From: Xanthoparmelia taractica
Taxonomy: Eukaryota > Ascomycota > Lecanoromycetes > Lecanorales > Parmeliaceae
Direction: 5' to 3'
Assembly (NCBI GenBank): GCA_033085395.1
Contig: JANQBS010000119.1
Location: 52,805 to 116,804, forward strand
Length of the DNA: 64,000 nucleotides
Shown here: piece by piece, positions 1-11,445 of the stretch
How the letters are laid out: every line of letters starts with the position of its first letter
How positions within the stretch are numbered: position 1 is the stretch's first letter
Notes under the pieces: model-generated
What the model was told of the DNA's origin: nothing
Database searches by the model: none
Seen by the model: the letters and a program-made list of their open reading frames with translations, nothing else
Made by a program: the position numbers and the translations under genes

Positions 1-1
1 A

Positions 2-136
2 AACCAGGCCGCCGGCGACTCGACTGGGAAAACGGATCAGGATCTACATACCAGCATCATGTCGCCCAATCTCGAAGAGTACGGATTCGCCTCCGAGTTG
101 GGCTCTGCCTCCGCATTGGCTCCCGTCAGAGAATAA
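2..136 (+). CDS. possible 3' end of a gene cut by the window edge
   Basis: A reading frame is open from the first bases to a TAA at 134-136, about 45 codons. It contains the acidic/Ser stretch EEYGFASELGSASALAP near its end. It could be the last exon of a gene starting outside the window. It is too short to assign a family, and chance openness is possible. Confidence 0.2.
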   Translation, partial: NQAAGDSTGKTDQDLHTSIMSPNLEEYGFASELGSASALAPVRE

Positions 137-929
137 GGAGTACGAGCACATCCGGGTCGTCATGGACTCGGTCGTGGTTCTTGTACGATAACTTTTGAGC
201 AACTTCTACAACAATGATGACGACGGCGATGGCGACTGCCCGCACCAAGGCGCAGGCAGGACCCGCTGCTACTACACGCACCGCTTAGGATAGAGATGGA
301 ATCGATGGAATTGGGGAATTTGATGGTATGCTTGGGTTGTTTTGGGATGAAGAGAATTGCATGCATGGATACTCGCTGTTTGCAATTTTGAAGAATGCTT
401 CGGCGTTTTTTTTGACAATACTTGATACTGCTTGGATGATGGAAGATGAACTACTTAGGGGGTTGAGGCGAGGAGCTTGGTGAGAGATGAGAGAAACTGA
501 TATCGCTGCTATGTTACACACAGTTGAAGATTCCATTCGTTCGTTGATAGAATTTAGAGTCAGAGTACTTTAGATTACCTGGCATAGACTTTCGGAACTA
601 GCAAAATCAACTATAACTCTACTATGTATCTTTATCCTCACTCATGCTTTTTCAGTCTACTCTCTCCGTCTCACATTATCGCGTTTCACCCCAACCAAAC
701 AGATGAAACGGAATCTATGCATACTTCTAGCCGACCCGCCCATCTATCGACCAATCAATCATCCAAGACAACCGTCCCCGTCTGCTATACATCATTGGCG
801 TGTAGGAAAAAACGTATCATATTATGTACTTAGGTTCTACATACTTCTAGATGAAAACAATTTCTTCGCAACCTTATTGCAGGTTTACAGTAGTTCCTTT
901 TACAGATGTACGTACTGTACAATCGGACG

Positions 930-1145
930 ACCACGCCAAAGAATAAAACCTCTTCCCTACCACTACCCCTACTCTTCCCTACACCTTCCCTACCATCCGT
1001 TATCCTCTCCTACTATCACTACCCTATCACTACCCCTACCTTATTCTATCAACTACCCTACTATGTACTACCCCTACCCTTACCCTTCCCTACACCCTAC
1101 CTTACCCTACACCTTCCCTACACCCTACCCTTACCCTTCCCTTCT
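930..1145. repeat. C/T-rich imperfect CCCTAC / CCTTCCC repeat
   Basis: Overlapping short units such as ACCCTAC, CCCTTACCC and CCTTCCCTACA recur for about 200 bp. The motif is near, but not identical to, the CCCTAA telomere repeat. It is strongly strand-asymmetric, with C and T on the + strand. Confidence 0.7.
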
Positions 1146-1294
1146 TTGAAACATACTTCTACATGGAATCCCGCCCCGTCGTCATACTATCTGACACATA
1201 AGACATGAGACAGGGTAATTGTATTTGGTTTTTGGTTTTTTATTTCAAGACCAAGACCAAGACTAGTTAAGTTGTCTGGTCTAGCGTCTAGGGT

Positions 1295-1425
1295 CTAGTA
1301 TCGGAGAGGAGAGAATGAGTGAGAGAAGAGGAGAGGAGAGGAGAGAATGAGTGAGAGGAGAGGAGAGTGAGAGGAGAGAAGAGTGAGAGGAGAGGAGAGG
1401 ACGGGAGAGGAGAGGAGAGTAAATT
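1295..1425. repeat. GA microsatellite (GAGAGGAGAG-type)
   Basis: GAGAGGAGAG and GAGTGAGAG units alternate for about 130 bp, followed within 200 bp by a GATT tetranucleotide run near 1558-1580. This is purine-only DNA on the + strand. Confidence 0.75.
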
Positions 1426-1582
1426 GTATGTTTGCTTTGGATTGCTGGTACTCGTACTATATTAAGGTAAGGGACTGTAATGTTGCGGGGCATGGCGTGC
1501 GTTGGTGGGTCGCTTGGTACGCCTAACATGGTGAACGGTACCGGTACCGGCGGATGATTTATTGATTGATTGATTGATTAGT

Positions 1583-1759
1583 AGATAAGATGAGGGAAGG
1601 GGAAGGGGAAGGGGAGGGGAGGGGAAGGAAGGGGAAGGGGAGGGGATGAAAGGGAGGGGAAGTGATTGAGGTAATGAGGGGGGGTTTGGGTGGGATGTGT
1701 ATATATATGTTCAATTGAAGGGTTGGGTATACAGGGTTTTGGGGGGGGGGGGGGGGGGG
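1583..1759. repeat. G-rich tract ending in a 19-G homopolymer
   Basis: GGGGAAGGGG-type units run from about 1583 to 1665. An uninterrupted run of 19 G lies at 1741-1759. Four or more closely spaced G-runs make G-quadruplex formation plausible. The exact homopolymer length is also the kind of base call most likely to be wrong. Confidence 0.7.
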
Positions 1760-2087
1760 ATATTTGTATGTGAGCGTGCAGCTAGCTTGGAGATTTGATT
1801 GGATTTTATCTGTATGCTATGTACCTTTAGTAGGTTGGAGTCTAGATAAGTGATCGCTAGCCTCCCCGTGCAGTAGCAGCAGGAACAAATGCTGATGCAG
1901 ACGCTGTAAGCAAAAGAGATAAAGAAAGACAGATGAGGGCGTGAGCCGTAACGCATGAAACATGCGAATCTAGTGAGGCGCTAAATCCAAATGTGCAAGC
2001 AAAGCATGCCGCGCCTTATGTATTCCGTCTCGTCGTGAATATACAGCCATCGTAGCAAGGGTCTGTTGTGCAGTCATAGTGATCCTC

Positions 2088-4169
2088 TCACCAAGTCTCC
2101 TGCATGTATATTAGCGACTCGTGCCTCCTCCAATGAGCGCCAAGTCCACTTACAGCAATGTACTGGCCACCATCCTTCTTCTTCTTCCAAAACTCTTCTG
2201 CTTCCTCCCGTCTCAGGTTCCCCTTGTCCATGGCCACATCGACCAGCGCCCTCTCCACCCCTTCCCCCATACCCTTTGAGCTTCCGCAAACGAATACCCG
2301 TCCATCCAAGGCATTGATGACGAACCACACCAGATCCGCCTGATGCCTTACCTCTTCCTGCACATAGCGTCCCTCACCGCGTCGGCTTTGTACAACCTTC
2401 TTGACCTTCGCTTCTTCAACGCCCCACTCGCCGCTGTAGAGCTCATCTAGCAGGCTGTCCCGCACGCCCTGCAAGACCCAGACTTTGTTCGCACAATTGG
2501 CGGATCTGAGACGTCGCTGCACGAAGCCTCGAAATGGTGCTACACCAACGCCTGCACCGATGAGAAGCATCGGGCCGTCGGTTACGAATTCGCGCGCCAA
2601 AGGGTTGGACATGAGACCGCGGAACATGGGCACTCGGAGATCCAGGTCTGTAGCTTCGACGCCCTCTTTTTCGGCTTCTTGGATCTTCTTCGCTATGCGC
2701 TCAAGGAAGCCGGAGCCGACACCAGTGCGGGGTCCGCCACGCCAATTAAGCGTTTCGTGTATTGTGACGGCAATCTCGATCAGGCGGCGACAGTTGGTGC
2801 CCTCACGTGTACAGGAAGTCTGTGGGTCCTGGCTGAGCGAGTAGAAGCGGGGCATAAGGGTGTTGAGAACGGAAAGGAGGTGAGGTATCGGCGGGTGGGA
2901 GGACGGGAAGGCATTGAGTAGCTGAGCAATTGTGATGTGAGGACCTGTGCGGAGGTCACAGAAGGCTGCTTGGCCTTGTGCTGAGGATAGGTAGAGGAGG
3001 ATCTTCTTCTCATTGGGGGCTGTCGCGTACTCAGCGAGCAGACGGAGGAGTGGCTTGGTCGGCGGGTAGCTCTGGACGTCAGAGCACCAAGTCAGGAGTT
3101 CCCGCCTCGTAGTGACTAGCTCTCTGGGCTTATCGTCGCCCCAGATAGTCGGCCATCGTCCTGTGCTGGTCTTCATTAGGATCTTTTGATCTCGGGCGTA
3201 GCGCGGGACATTGAGCAGGTCAAATATCTCATTCACAAGGACACCTGAGTTTGGCGCTTGGACACCCACGGCACCACCAACCACAAAGTCTACATTCCCA
3301 CTTTCAGCGGGGTAATCCGTGACATCGAGATCGAAGTGATAGGTTCGCTTTTCCGCTCCGGGCTTGGTCAACTCTCTTGCGTGGTGAACCTTGGCCGAGT
3401 AAACCTCGTACGGGGGATGTGGAGTGACGAACTTCGGAGGATGTTTGTGTACAGTTGATTGAACTGTGGATGAGTCTGTGAGTAGTCTTTCAAACAATAC
3501 CGTCTCAGCGGGAAGGTCGACAACGCTGGTCAGTTCGCTATGGAGGCTGAGAGGGCCTATTCGAAGACCCAGACTCTGGAAAGCATCGTTGTCTGGAATG
3601 ACCACTGGGGAACCGGATACGGTCGCTGGATCTTCCTCCAAAGTCTTCAAGAGACAGCAGCCGCCTCCGCAGCATACTTTCTCTATTTCTTTAGTCTCCG
3701 CTCCCTTTGCAGGTGCTAGTATCCGTCGCACATCTTCCGGACTTTGCGATATGAGTATGGTTGAAGCGCGTCTTCTTCGTGGCGTAGGAGGAGGCACAAC
3801 AGAGGTCTGGTCTTCCTTTTGCTGATCGTTTGCTTCGCCAAGCTGAGGATCTGTTGCCGGTGTCCCAGGTGAGTCAGACTCGGAGCCAGATGTGTATTCG
3901 AGAGAGTTGGAGGATAATGAGTCAGGCGAAGGTTCAATGGTAGAGAGTCTTGAATGTCGAGGTATAGAGATTGGTTCTTGAGGTATAGGGTCGTGCGGAT
4001 GACATGTGGGAGATTTGGAAAGACAGGTATGCTGGCTGCTTTGTGGGTGTGGCATTATGGAGGAGTAAGCGGCGAGACGCGGTAAATGGCGGAGGACTGG
4101 ATAGAACATGAAGGTCAGGAATGGCTCTGGAATCACTCGAGATCGCAGCATTATAAGAAAAAGAGTCAT
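2088..4169 (-). CDS. CysJ/P450-reductase-type FAD-NADP oxidoreductase without FMN domain
   Basis: This frame encodes a flavoprotein of the ferredoxin-NADP-reductase superfamily, which moves electrons between NADPH and FAD. The FAD-contact motif MPRFYSLS lies in the C-terminal half, followed by the NADP-binding stretch RGLMSNPLAREF and the glycine-rich LLIGAGVGVAPFRGF. The flavodoxin-like FMN domain that precedes this module in P450 reductase and sulfite reductase is absent. Instead there are about 200 disordered Ser/Pro-rich residues and a cysteine cluster (VCCGGGCC). A 54-nt in-frame intron is likely at 2100-2153 on the minus strand (GTAAGT donor, CTAAT branch, CAG acceptor). Splicing gives a 675-residue protein ending in ETW, and a terminal aromatic is typical of this family. 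The start at 4169 is the furthest upstream Met; a later Met is possible. The electron acceptor is unknown. Confidence 0.8.
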   Translation of the reverse strand: MTLFLIMLRSRVIPEPFLTFMFYPVLRHLPRLAAYSSIMPHPQSSQHTCLSKSPTCHPHDPIPQEPISIPRHSRLSTIEPSPDSLSSNSLEYTSGSESDSPGTPATDPQLGEANDQQKEDQTSVVPPPTPRRRRASTILISQSPEDVRRILAPAKGAETKEIEKVCCGGGCCLLKTLEEDPATVSGSPVVIPDNDAFQSLGLRIGPLSLHSELTSVVDLPAETVLFERLLTDSSTVQSTVHKHPPKFVTPHPPYEVYSAKVHHARELTKPGAEKRTYHFDLDVTDYPAESGNVDFVVGGAVGVQAPNSGVLVNEIFDLLNVPRYARDQKILMKTSTGRWPTIWGDDKPRELVTTRRELLTWCSDVQSYPPTKPLLRLLAEYATAPNEKKILLYLSSAQGQAAFCDLRTGPHITIAQLLNAFPSSHPPIPHLLSVLNTLMPRFYSLSQDPQTSCTREGTNCRRLIEIAVTIHETLNWRGGPRTGVGSGFLERIAKKIQEAEKEGVEATDLDLRVPMFRGLMSNPLAREFVTDGPMLLIGAGVGVAPFRGFVQRRLRSANCANKVWVLQGVRDSLLDELYSGEWGVEEAKVKKVVQSRRGEGRYVQEEVRHQADLVWFVINALDGRVFVCGSSKGMGEGVERALVDVAMDKGNLRREEAEEFWKKKKDGGQYIAVSGLGAHWRRHESLIYMQETW

Positions 4170-5169
4170 GACGGTGCGTACCTGGATTCACAGTGGTTAG
4201 GGAAATCGATTTGACCGGATGGTCGCGTCGGCAGGTGGTGAAGAGGCGGCGTGAAGCCCGCAGGAAAATGCGGGGTGCATTAGTGTAAGACAGGATGTCT
4301 ATGAAGGGTTATTCTTGAAGTGAAGGAGAAGTTACAAGTCACAAGTCATAGCATCTTAGCAGATGGGTGTGAATGTATTCTCGTTGAGGTGTGGGAAAGA
4401 GAAAATGTTTGATGACTGATAATTGCCGACAAAAGAAAATAGCGATTGATGATACAATTGCACCTTATCAGATATGGAATTGTACCGAGAGCAACCCTGC
4501 AGGGCTGATATTCTTGAAACGGTATTTTTACTCGGATGATTCCCTACCTGGTGTACTGCTATTTCCCCTTGCCTCCAATGGCCAGGCTCAAGCATGGATG
4601 TCGGCACACCAAACTCCTGCGCGCAGAGATATCGGATAACGCCCCGAAGGGAACTACACCCGGCGCCCCATTAATCCCTGAAAAGGAATTTAGGGTGCCA
4701 TTTTATAGGGTCACGTTCCGAAAATGGCGTTAGGGCTCTTACCCGTGGTGCAGGGGACATCCTGTGGCGAACCTCCGTGAACATCGCCTGTAGAATACGT
4801 CTGGTCGTTGCTTACTGCCCACTAGGGTACTCTGGGTTGCATGGAGAGGGTTACGCTGGATTTTTTCATGGTTCCCAAGGACGTTCTTTCTGGTCGGTTG
4901 ATCATGCAGATTGACTCCTAATACTATCGAGGCAGCTCTTCTATGAGACTAGGCCAGGATTATTCAGTGGAGGTGAGGGCGGATACTGGAAGTTGGATTG
5001 GGGTATTGGACATCTGTTCAGCAAATGAGGCTGTAGGCATATTCGCCGATCCATCACGAGTGTCGACCAAGGCGAGAGTAAGACTTGACTGCTAGATCTC
5101 AGCGGCAATTTCACTTTGATAGGGAACTAGCCATCGCTATCTGCTTTTTCCTGTTGAGTTGAATAGTCT
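4170..5169. other. intergenic, upstream of the flavoprotein gene
   Basis: About 1 kb between the start of the flavoprotein gene and the 3' end of the VIT/vWA pseudogene. Only short unconvincing frames occur, including overlapping ones near 4356-4733. I see no repeat or RNA gene. Confidence 0.5.
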
Positions 5170-8100
5170 TTAGTTTGCACCTAGAATCAACTGCTTAGCC
5201 AATGTCCATTCGTCCTCCAAACCCCTGTTCTCCCTTCCCTCCATGTCTTTTAACCATCCTCTTGCTTTTTTAAACTACCATCACCCATACCTCCTTGTCG
5301 CCTGCCATCCTCCTTTCCAAGAACGTAATGGCTAGCACAGTAGCCCACACCTTTGGATCTGTGTCCTGAGGGGCCTTGTGCTGTGCCGAAAAGCCCGCGA
5401 CCTCCAGCAACCGAGCATCCAGGTTCCAACAACCCTCGAAAGTCTGCAGGGCAATTAATTTCTGCAACGGATCTGATTCCTCAGCTTCTGCGTCCATCTC
5501 CTCATAACTCGGGGCACCCTGAGTCTGAATAGCTGACGATGGTAAGGCCTCGGACTTGGAGGCCGCCATCGAGGCAAATTGCTTGTGCGGTGCCGTTTCA
5601 TCGGCCGAACTACGCTTGTATTTATGATTGTAGGATTGTTGCTGTGTGCTCGTCGCAGATCTAGACTCTCCACCGGGTGCCGGCGTATTGGCCATCGAGC
5701 CGCCAAATAGCCCACGGGATGCTGGTGCACCAAAATTTGGGGACGTGAAGCCGCCACGTCCACTACCGGACGCTGATGCACCCTTTTTTGAAATTTTTGT
5801 AACATTACTTAAAGTTTGGGACGTCGAGCCGCCAAAGAGTCCACCACCGGATGCTGGTGCTCCAAACTTTGAGGACATAGAACTCAAGAGTGCACCGGAT
5901 GCGGGTGCTCCAAAACCTGATATGCGCTGAATCCTTGATGGACTGGAATCTGCTCCTTCAATGATACCAGCTTCGCGTGTTACAGTACTTCCTCGGGACC
6001 CTAGGACAGTTTCAGTAGCGACGAAGGAGGTGAACTTCCCAGCGATTTGATATTGGATGCCGAGACGGACTACTTCGCGCTCTGTCATTGACTGGAAGTG
6101 GGCAGAGTGCTTCTCCTTTATAGGGACTCCTTTCTCATCCTCGGCATACACGAGCCAGCCACGTCCTTCTTCTAACTCGGTAATTGCTTTCTTGGCGGCA
6201 ATTTGGTGGATTATTTCCGTACGTTCGGGAAGGACCTCGATTGAGACCTCTAATTCGAAGGGGATCTCGGCAGAGCTACCCTTCAGAATGACCGACTTTA
6301 TAGTACCTTGAGCAGCGTCGGGCGACATGAGTACATAGACGTTGGTACGGCTGAAAGGGTACAGAGAGGGGATGTTTTGGGGCGTCTGCATGAGCTTCGG
6401 TGCTGGTACCGCAGGCAGATGGTCATAACGGGCTTGGCCATCAGCATTTGGCATTTCAGCATCCTTGGCCCCTGTAGCCGTGGTCGCGGCAGAGACAATG
6501 GGTTCGTCGCCAAGCTGCGCGTCCAGCCAATCATCCTCAACGAGCCCCAATTCACGAAGGCTATCGCTGACTCGCTCAACCATAACGAACCCATCCTCAT
6601 CGTCATCATCCTTCTTGTATTGGATCTCCATGGTCAATGCTCCATGATCAGGAGTGAGCGCACCTCAGCATCCGGATCACCTTCCCATCGAGCTTCTCTC
6701 CTTCTCCAACAGATTGAGCAAATCCATTGCCAGCTCGGGCAACCCCCTCGACCAAAGCGCTAGTGACGATTTCAAAATCAGTATATCATTTTCAAGACGT
6801 CTAGCCACTTCTTTAGGCGAGTCTGGGAAGCACATCTGAGGGAAGAAGCAGGGATCAAGACATCGAAGCATGAACCTAGTAAAGAACAAAGATTGGATTT
6901 AAAGAGAGCGCCGAAATACCGTACCTAGACACTGAATTACCGATACCTGGAGCAAACACGCGCAAGGCCTTCCGGCTTCTGGCTATCGAGTCATTCAGAT
7001 AATCGAAGAGTTCCTGCTGTTGCCAAATATCGCCGTCGGTAGCAAGGATCAGTGAGAGAGGCTGCTTGTTATCACGAGATTCGATCGAAGCTCTAATTGC
7101 ACTGAGAGTTTCGGTACCGCCATATTCCCCATCAAGTCCATTCAAAGACTTAAGGGCCTTCTCGAGGGATTGTTGGTCGTACACTTGGCTCACTGGGAAA
7201 AGGAAAGAATGACTGCTTCCAAAGTAGCAAATGTTGAACTTGGCCCCAATAGGCAATGACTTCAAAAAATCCGTAGCGCAGCGACTAATGTCTTGGTTCT
7301 GGCTCCTTGCATACTGCCACTCTGATCCGCAATAAAGATGATCTCTGGCTTTGACTGCTGTATAGGTGCATCGAGAACAAGGGCTGCCATTAGAGCTCGT
7401 TGTCCGGAAATTGTAGGGTGGGTCTCCAGGAAAGCTTTAGACTTGCCACTATCCTGATAACGATGATATCTGAGTCAGCATTCATGTTGCACGAGACATA
7501 CTGGGCTCCCGAGACAGCTAGGGAGCACAAGAGGGATAGGCAGCCAATTGGAAGACACGGAGTCGGGCGATCAGACCAGTCAAGGAATACAAGAAAGTAA
7601 GAAGTAGCCCATCTCTCGGCAGCATGGAGCTGTAAGATCACTCTCTGGAGTCTACTTAAACAGAACCCCCTTCCCCACTCCCAAAACATATTCCGTGACC
7701 TAGGTTGAAGTCTCAATAGGAATAAACAAGCCAAAACAACGTACATCTTGTATAGTCTCCAGAACGAAGTCTTTATCCAGAGTACTCGTACCAAGAGACA
7801 AGGTAGCAGAAGCTCGTGACAAATGCGGAGATTGAGACTCGCTGGCCGAAGTCCTACCCAAAGCCACGGCGATTGGGTGGCTTGGCGAACGTACTGCCTG
7901 AAGGGGAGAGTTTTCTGCCATCTGGACGTCGACTGTAATGGCAATACCCCCCTTTGAGACCGATGAATTGGTTTGATTCCCGGCTTGGCCGTACCTGCAG
8001 TGTTTCGGAGTCAGCATGCTTACTTCGAGATGAATGTTAGGATGTAACACAAGTGTGGTCAGTCAAATGGTCTTACGGTGTCATTTGAAGTTGTTATCGC

Positions 8101-8634
8101 TTTCTATAACTAGAATGGATCGTGCAGAAAATCAGACTCACCGAGGGCTGATTCTTTGGGGAGCGTAAAACGTATTCCACCTGCGCCCATGTCGTACTTG
8201 AGCTATCCAATGAAGGTGATGGTGACAAGTAGCTGTTCTCCCGCCGGAACGTTGCCGAGACTAGTCATGAAGATATCGGAGGTGGGGCCTTGTTCAAGCA
8301 GACCAGCGGTCTCACCACGCTCTACAGCGGCATTGTATTCTTCCTTTGCTTTGGCTTTCTCCTTGACTATTCCCTTAATGATGCGAGGGCCAACTTGACA
8401 CGTGAAGTTAACGACACTAACCCCATCGTAAAGGGGAAAGACATATCTGCATTCCTTGACATCGATGGTTGAAGATGGATTGACAAAGGTCTGTGAGAGC
8501 ACAGTGCTGGAAGCATTGGATATGACGGTGGTATGAGATTTCAAGTCAATCTGGGGAAGATACTGTTTGGACTCGTATGCTTTGGCGGCCCGCATGTAAT
8601 AGCAGCCGCACATGGACTGAGTACCGGTCCTCAT
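5170..8634 (-). pseudogene. VIT + von Willebrand factor A domain protein, disrupted
   Basis: Homology runs through an N-terminal VIT domain (8634 to about 8150), a vWA domain with the metal-site motif DQSGSM (near 7311-7330), and a C-terminal region with three GLFGGS-like and several FGAPAS repeats (5640-5900) resembling nucleoporin FG repeats. Family members are cytosolic or nuclear, of poorly known role. Introns can be placed at 7454-7744 and 6760-6924, and one near 8000-8140, by matching splice sites to continuous homology. Four lesions then remain. They are a TAG at 8203-8205 inside the VIT domain, a one-base loss in a T-run (7264-7269), a two-base loss near 6664, and a one-base gain near 5270 that cuts off the last ~35 codons (the ancestral stop would be at 5170). 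The nonsense change looks like a G-to-T transversion, not a RIP C-to-T change. The longest surviving frame (5270-6637) is only the C-terminal part. Confidence 0.8.
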
Positions 8635-9349
8635 GGTCTTCTAATCACTATATGGAGATTTTGGGAAAAGGATTGGAAAAAAGGCCTTCAATATATGTTC
8701 ACCTTGCGAGTACTTTCTAACTACTGCCTAATGGGTCGGACACAGGCGGGGGTGTGAGCGGAGTCAGTTAGTGTTGTTGATAGGCTAGCCTTAATTGGCC
8801 GTATTTGCCTCATGTTCAACCCTTTTGCCAAGCCTGAACCAAGCCTGAATATCAGAGACACCACTGGAGAGAAGCGAGGAGATTGGCGTAATCAGATCTA
8901 GTATGCTGTTAAGTCGTCTTGAAGGGTCAAAGGTCAAGCAAAGCTGAATCCTCCAGACCAGCTTCACCGAAACAATGTGCGTACCATTCGACGCCATTCG
9001 GGGACGTGAAAGGGTCATATAGACGCTGGTTTTGGACGCGCCATCCCTACGCTTGCGCTGTGCTTGATCTCTGCATTCAGAGGCGATCACGTATCCGGCA
9101 ATATTTTGATATTGTACCAAAGCATCAGCATACTAGGACTATTTTCTTGATATGAAAGATTGAGATCCCTCTCCATTTTGAATTTCTTAAAAGAATTTGC
9201 TTGAGCAGAGGAAAGAAGCTCTCGGTATGTCGGCTAGACCTACTTTACTGAGGTTAGCGTAGGGCTCAGCCCTAGAATCGGCTATGAATACTCGAAACCA
9301 TTTCGAACCTCAGATTCGTCGTTTGACTCATTGCGTGTTTGATATTTAG
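8635..9349. other. divergent promoter region (VIT/vWA and ArgRS)
   Basis: This lies between the start of the minus-strand VIT/vWA pseudogene and the plus-strand arginyl-tRNA synthetase. It contains a 109-codon minus-strand open frame (8791-9120) with no recognisable domain, probably fortuitous. Confidence 0.45.
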
Positions 9350-11445
9350 ATGCTCAGTCTGCGGTTAAGATGTATCTTACAACGTAACACCCAGTCCAAG
9401 ATCATGGAAACGGCCACAAAGTCTATGGCGGGCTTACACACCTCTGCCGACGCCCAAGCAAACACCAACCCAGTTGATCTTTACCGGCACTCTATCTCAC
9501 AGTCCTTAGCACCAATAACTGGCAAACCGGCAAGTGAGATATTCGAGAGGCTGGCATGGACTCAAACGTTCGACAAAGGTGACCTTGGGTTACCAGTGCC
9601 GGCACTACGAATACAGGGCAAGAAACCTGGAGACCTGGCCACAGAGTTCGCGGAGAAATTTCCGGAGTCTGATTTGGTTGGCAAGCCCGTGGTCAACGGC
9701 AACTTTCTTCAATTCTATTTTAAGCCATTACCACTGGCAAAGCTCGTCATTCCATCGATACTCAAGAATAAGAGCAGGTTTGGAACGAATGACAAACTGG
9801 GCTTGAAGGACGTGTCGGACCCGTCAAGCAAGAAGACCATCATAGTCGAATTCTCCTCTCCAAACATAGCGAAGCCCTTTCACGCTGGGCATCTACGGAG
9901 TACCATCATTGGAGGCTTCCTGGCAAACCTCTACGAGGCCGCGGGATGGAAAGTGCTTCGAATGAACTATTTAGGGGACTGGGGACGGCAATTTGGTCTG
10001 CTTGCCAATGCGTTCGAGATGTACGGCAGCGAAGAGAAGCTGGAGAAAGACCCGATTGGTCACCTGTTCGATATTTATGTGGAGATCAACAAGGTTTCGA
10101 AGCCAGAAGAGGACGAGATTAAGGAATTGAAGGAGGAGCGGAAACAGGCTGAAGAACAGAAGAAGGACATTACGGATCTTGAAAAGAGAATTGCAGAGCT
10201 GGAAGCTAAGAGTGTGAATGAAAAGGCACGGCAATACTTCAGAAAGTTGGAGAATGGAGACGAAGCCGCATTGGCTACCTGGAAACGATTTCGAGACCTG
10301 AGTATTGAGAGGTATAACAAGACATACGCTCGTCTGAACATTCATTATGACACATATTCCGGCGAATCTCAAGTGGAAAAGTTCAGGATGGAACGCGCCG
10401 TCGAGCAGCTAGAGGCCAGTGGTCTCTCCGAAAACTCCAAAGGTGCTGTCATCGTCGACCTGACCAAGTCGAAAGACAAGAATACTAAGAAGCTTGGCAA
10501 AGCTTTGGTAAAAAAGACTGATGGATCCTCCCTCTACTTGACCCGCGACATTGGCGAAGCAGTCAAGCGATATGAGTTGTACCATTTCGATAAGATGATT
10601 TACGTCGTATCATCGCAGCAAGATATGCACGTAGCACAGCTTTTCAAGATCTTGGAGCTGATGGGTAACAATGAGGTGTCCGAGAAATGTCAGCACGTCA
10701 ACTTCGGCATGGTGCAGGGCATGAGTACCCGCAGGGGTACTGTGAAGTTCTTGGACGACATCCTCCGTGACGTAGGGGAGAAGATGCACGAGGTAATGAA
10801 GGTGAACGAGAAAAAGTACGAGCAAGTGGCAAACCCCGAGCAAACAGCAGACACTCTCGGCATCACTGCAGTAATGGTGCAGGATATGAAGGGCAAACGG
10901 TACGATCTCTCCTTGAAAACACCCAGTTGATGGCAAATTTTGTTGACAGCTTCCTTCCAAAGTATCAACGACTATGAGTTCTCCCTCGAGCGTATGACCT
11001 CCTTCGAGGGAGATACAGGTCCTTATCTGCAATACGCGCACGCTCGTCTGTGCTCCATCACCCGAAAGGCCGGCTTGACGCCTCAAGATCTCGATTCTGC
11101 TGATCTTTCGCGCCTTACCGAGACGCACGCCATCAATCTTGTTCGTGCTTTATCATCGTGGCCAGACGTTGTCCAGAATACGCTCAAAACCTTGGAGCCT
11201 ACCACTATACTGACATATCTTTTCAAGATGACCCATATGCTCAGCTCAAGCTATGACGTGCTGCAAGTCGTGGGTAGTGAGCCTGAAGTCAAAAAAGCGA
11301 GAATGGCATTGTACGAAGCTGCGAGGCAGGTATTGAATAACGGCATGAAGCTGCTTGGATTGAACCCTGTGGAGAGGTAAGCTAAAGCTGAAAATGTGCC
11401 CGAACAGCTTGACGCGGTCTATTACTGACCATGCCTAGGATGTAA
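9350..11445 (+). CDS. arginyl-tRNA synthetase (class I)
   Basis: The enzyme charges tRNA-Arg with arginine using ATP. The frame shows the N-terminal Arg-tRS domain, the HIGH-equivalent HAGH within SSPNIAKPFHAGHLRST, a Lys/Glu-rich insertion (about residues 250-300), the KMSKS-equivalent region GMSTRRGT, and the C-terminal anticodon-binding DALR-type domain. Two introns are needed, at 10900-10962 (contains an in-frame TGA) and 11377-11438. The joined 656-residue product ends in NPVERM, a typical ending for this enzyme. Exon lengths sum to an intact frame. Two starts are possible, Met1 at 9350 and Met19 at 9404. The first 18 residues are basic with Leu/Arg alternation, as in a mitochondrial presequence, so leaky initiation could supply both compartments. 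That last point is inference. Confidence 0.95.

Larger units (their letters stand above)
140..2087. other. low-complexity, apparently non-coding stretch
   Basis: No recognisable gene is seen in about 1.9 kb. The stretch is dominated by strand-biased simple repeats, listed separately: C/T-rich near 930-1145, GA-rich near 1295-1425, G-rich near 1580-1660 and a poly-G run at 1741-1759. Small open frames here have repetitive compositions (Tyr-Pro or Ser-Leu) that simply mirror the repeats. Confidence 0.6.

Noticed and set aside
5270..6637. 455-codon frame as an independent gene
   Set aside because: It begins in the middle of the VIT/vWA homology after a two-base loss; it is the C-terminal part of one broken gene.
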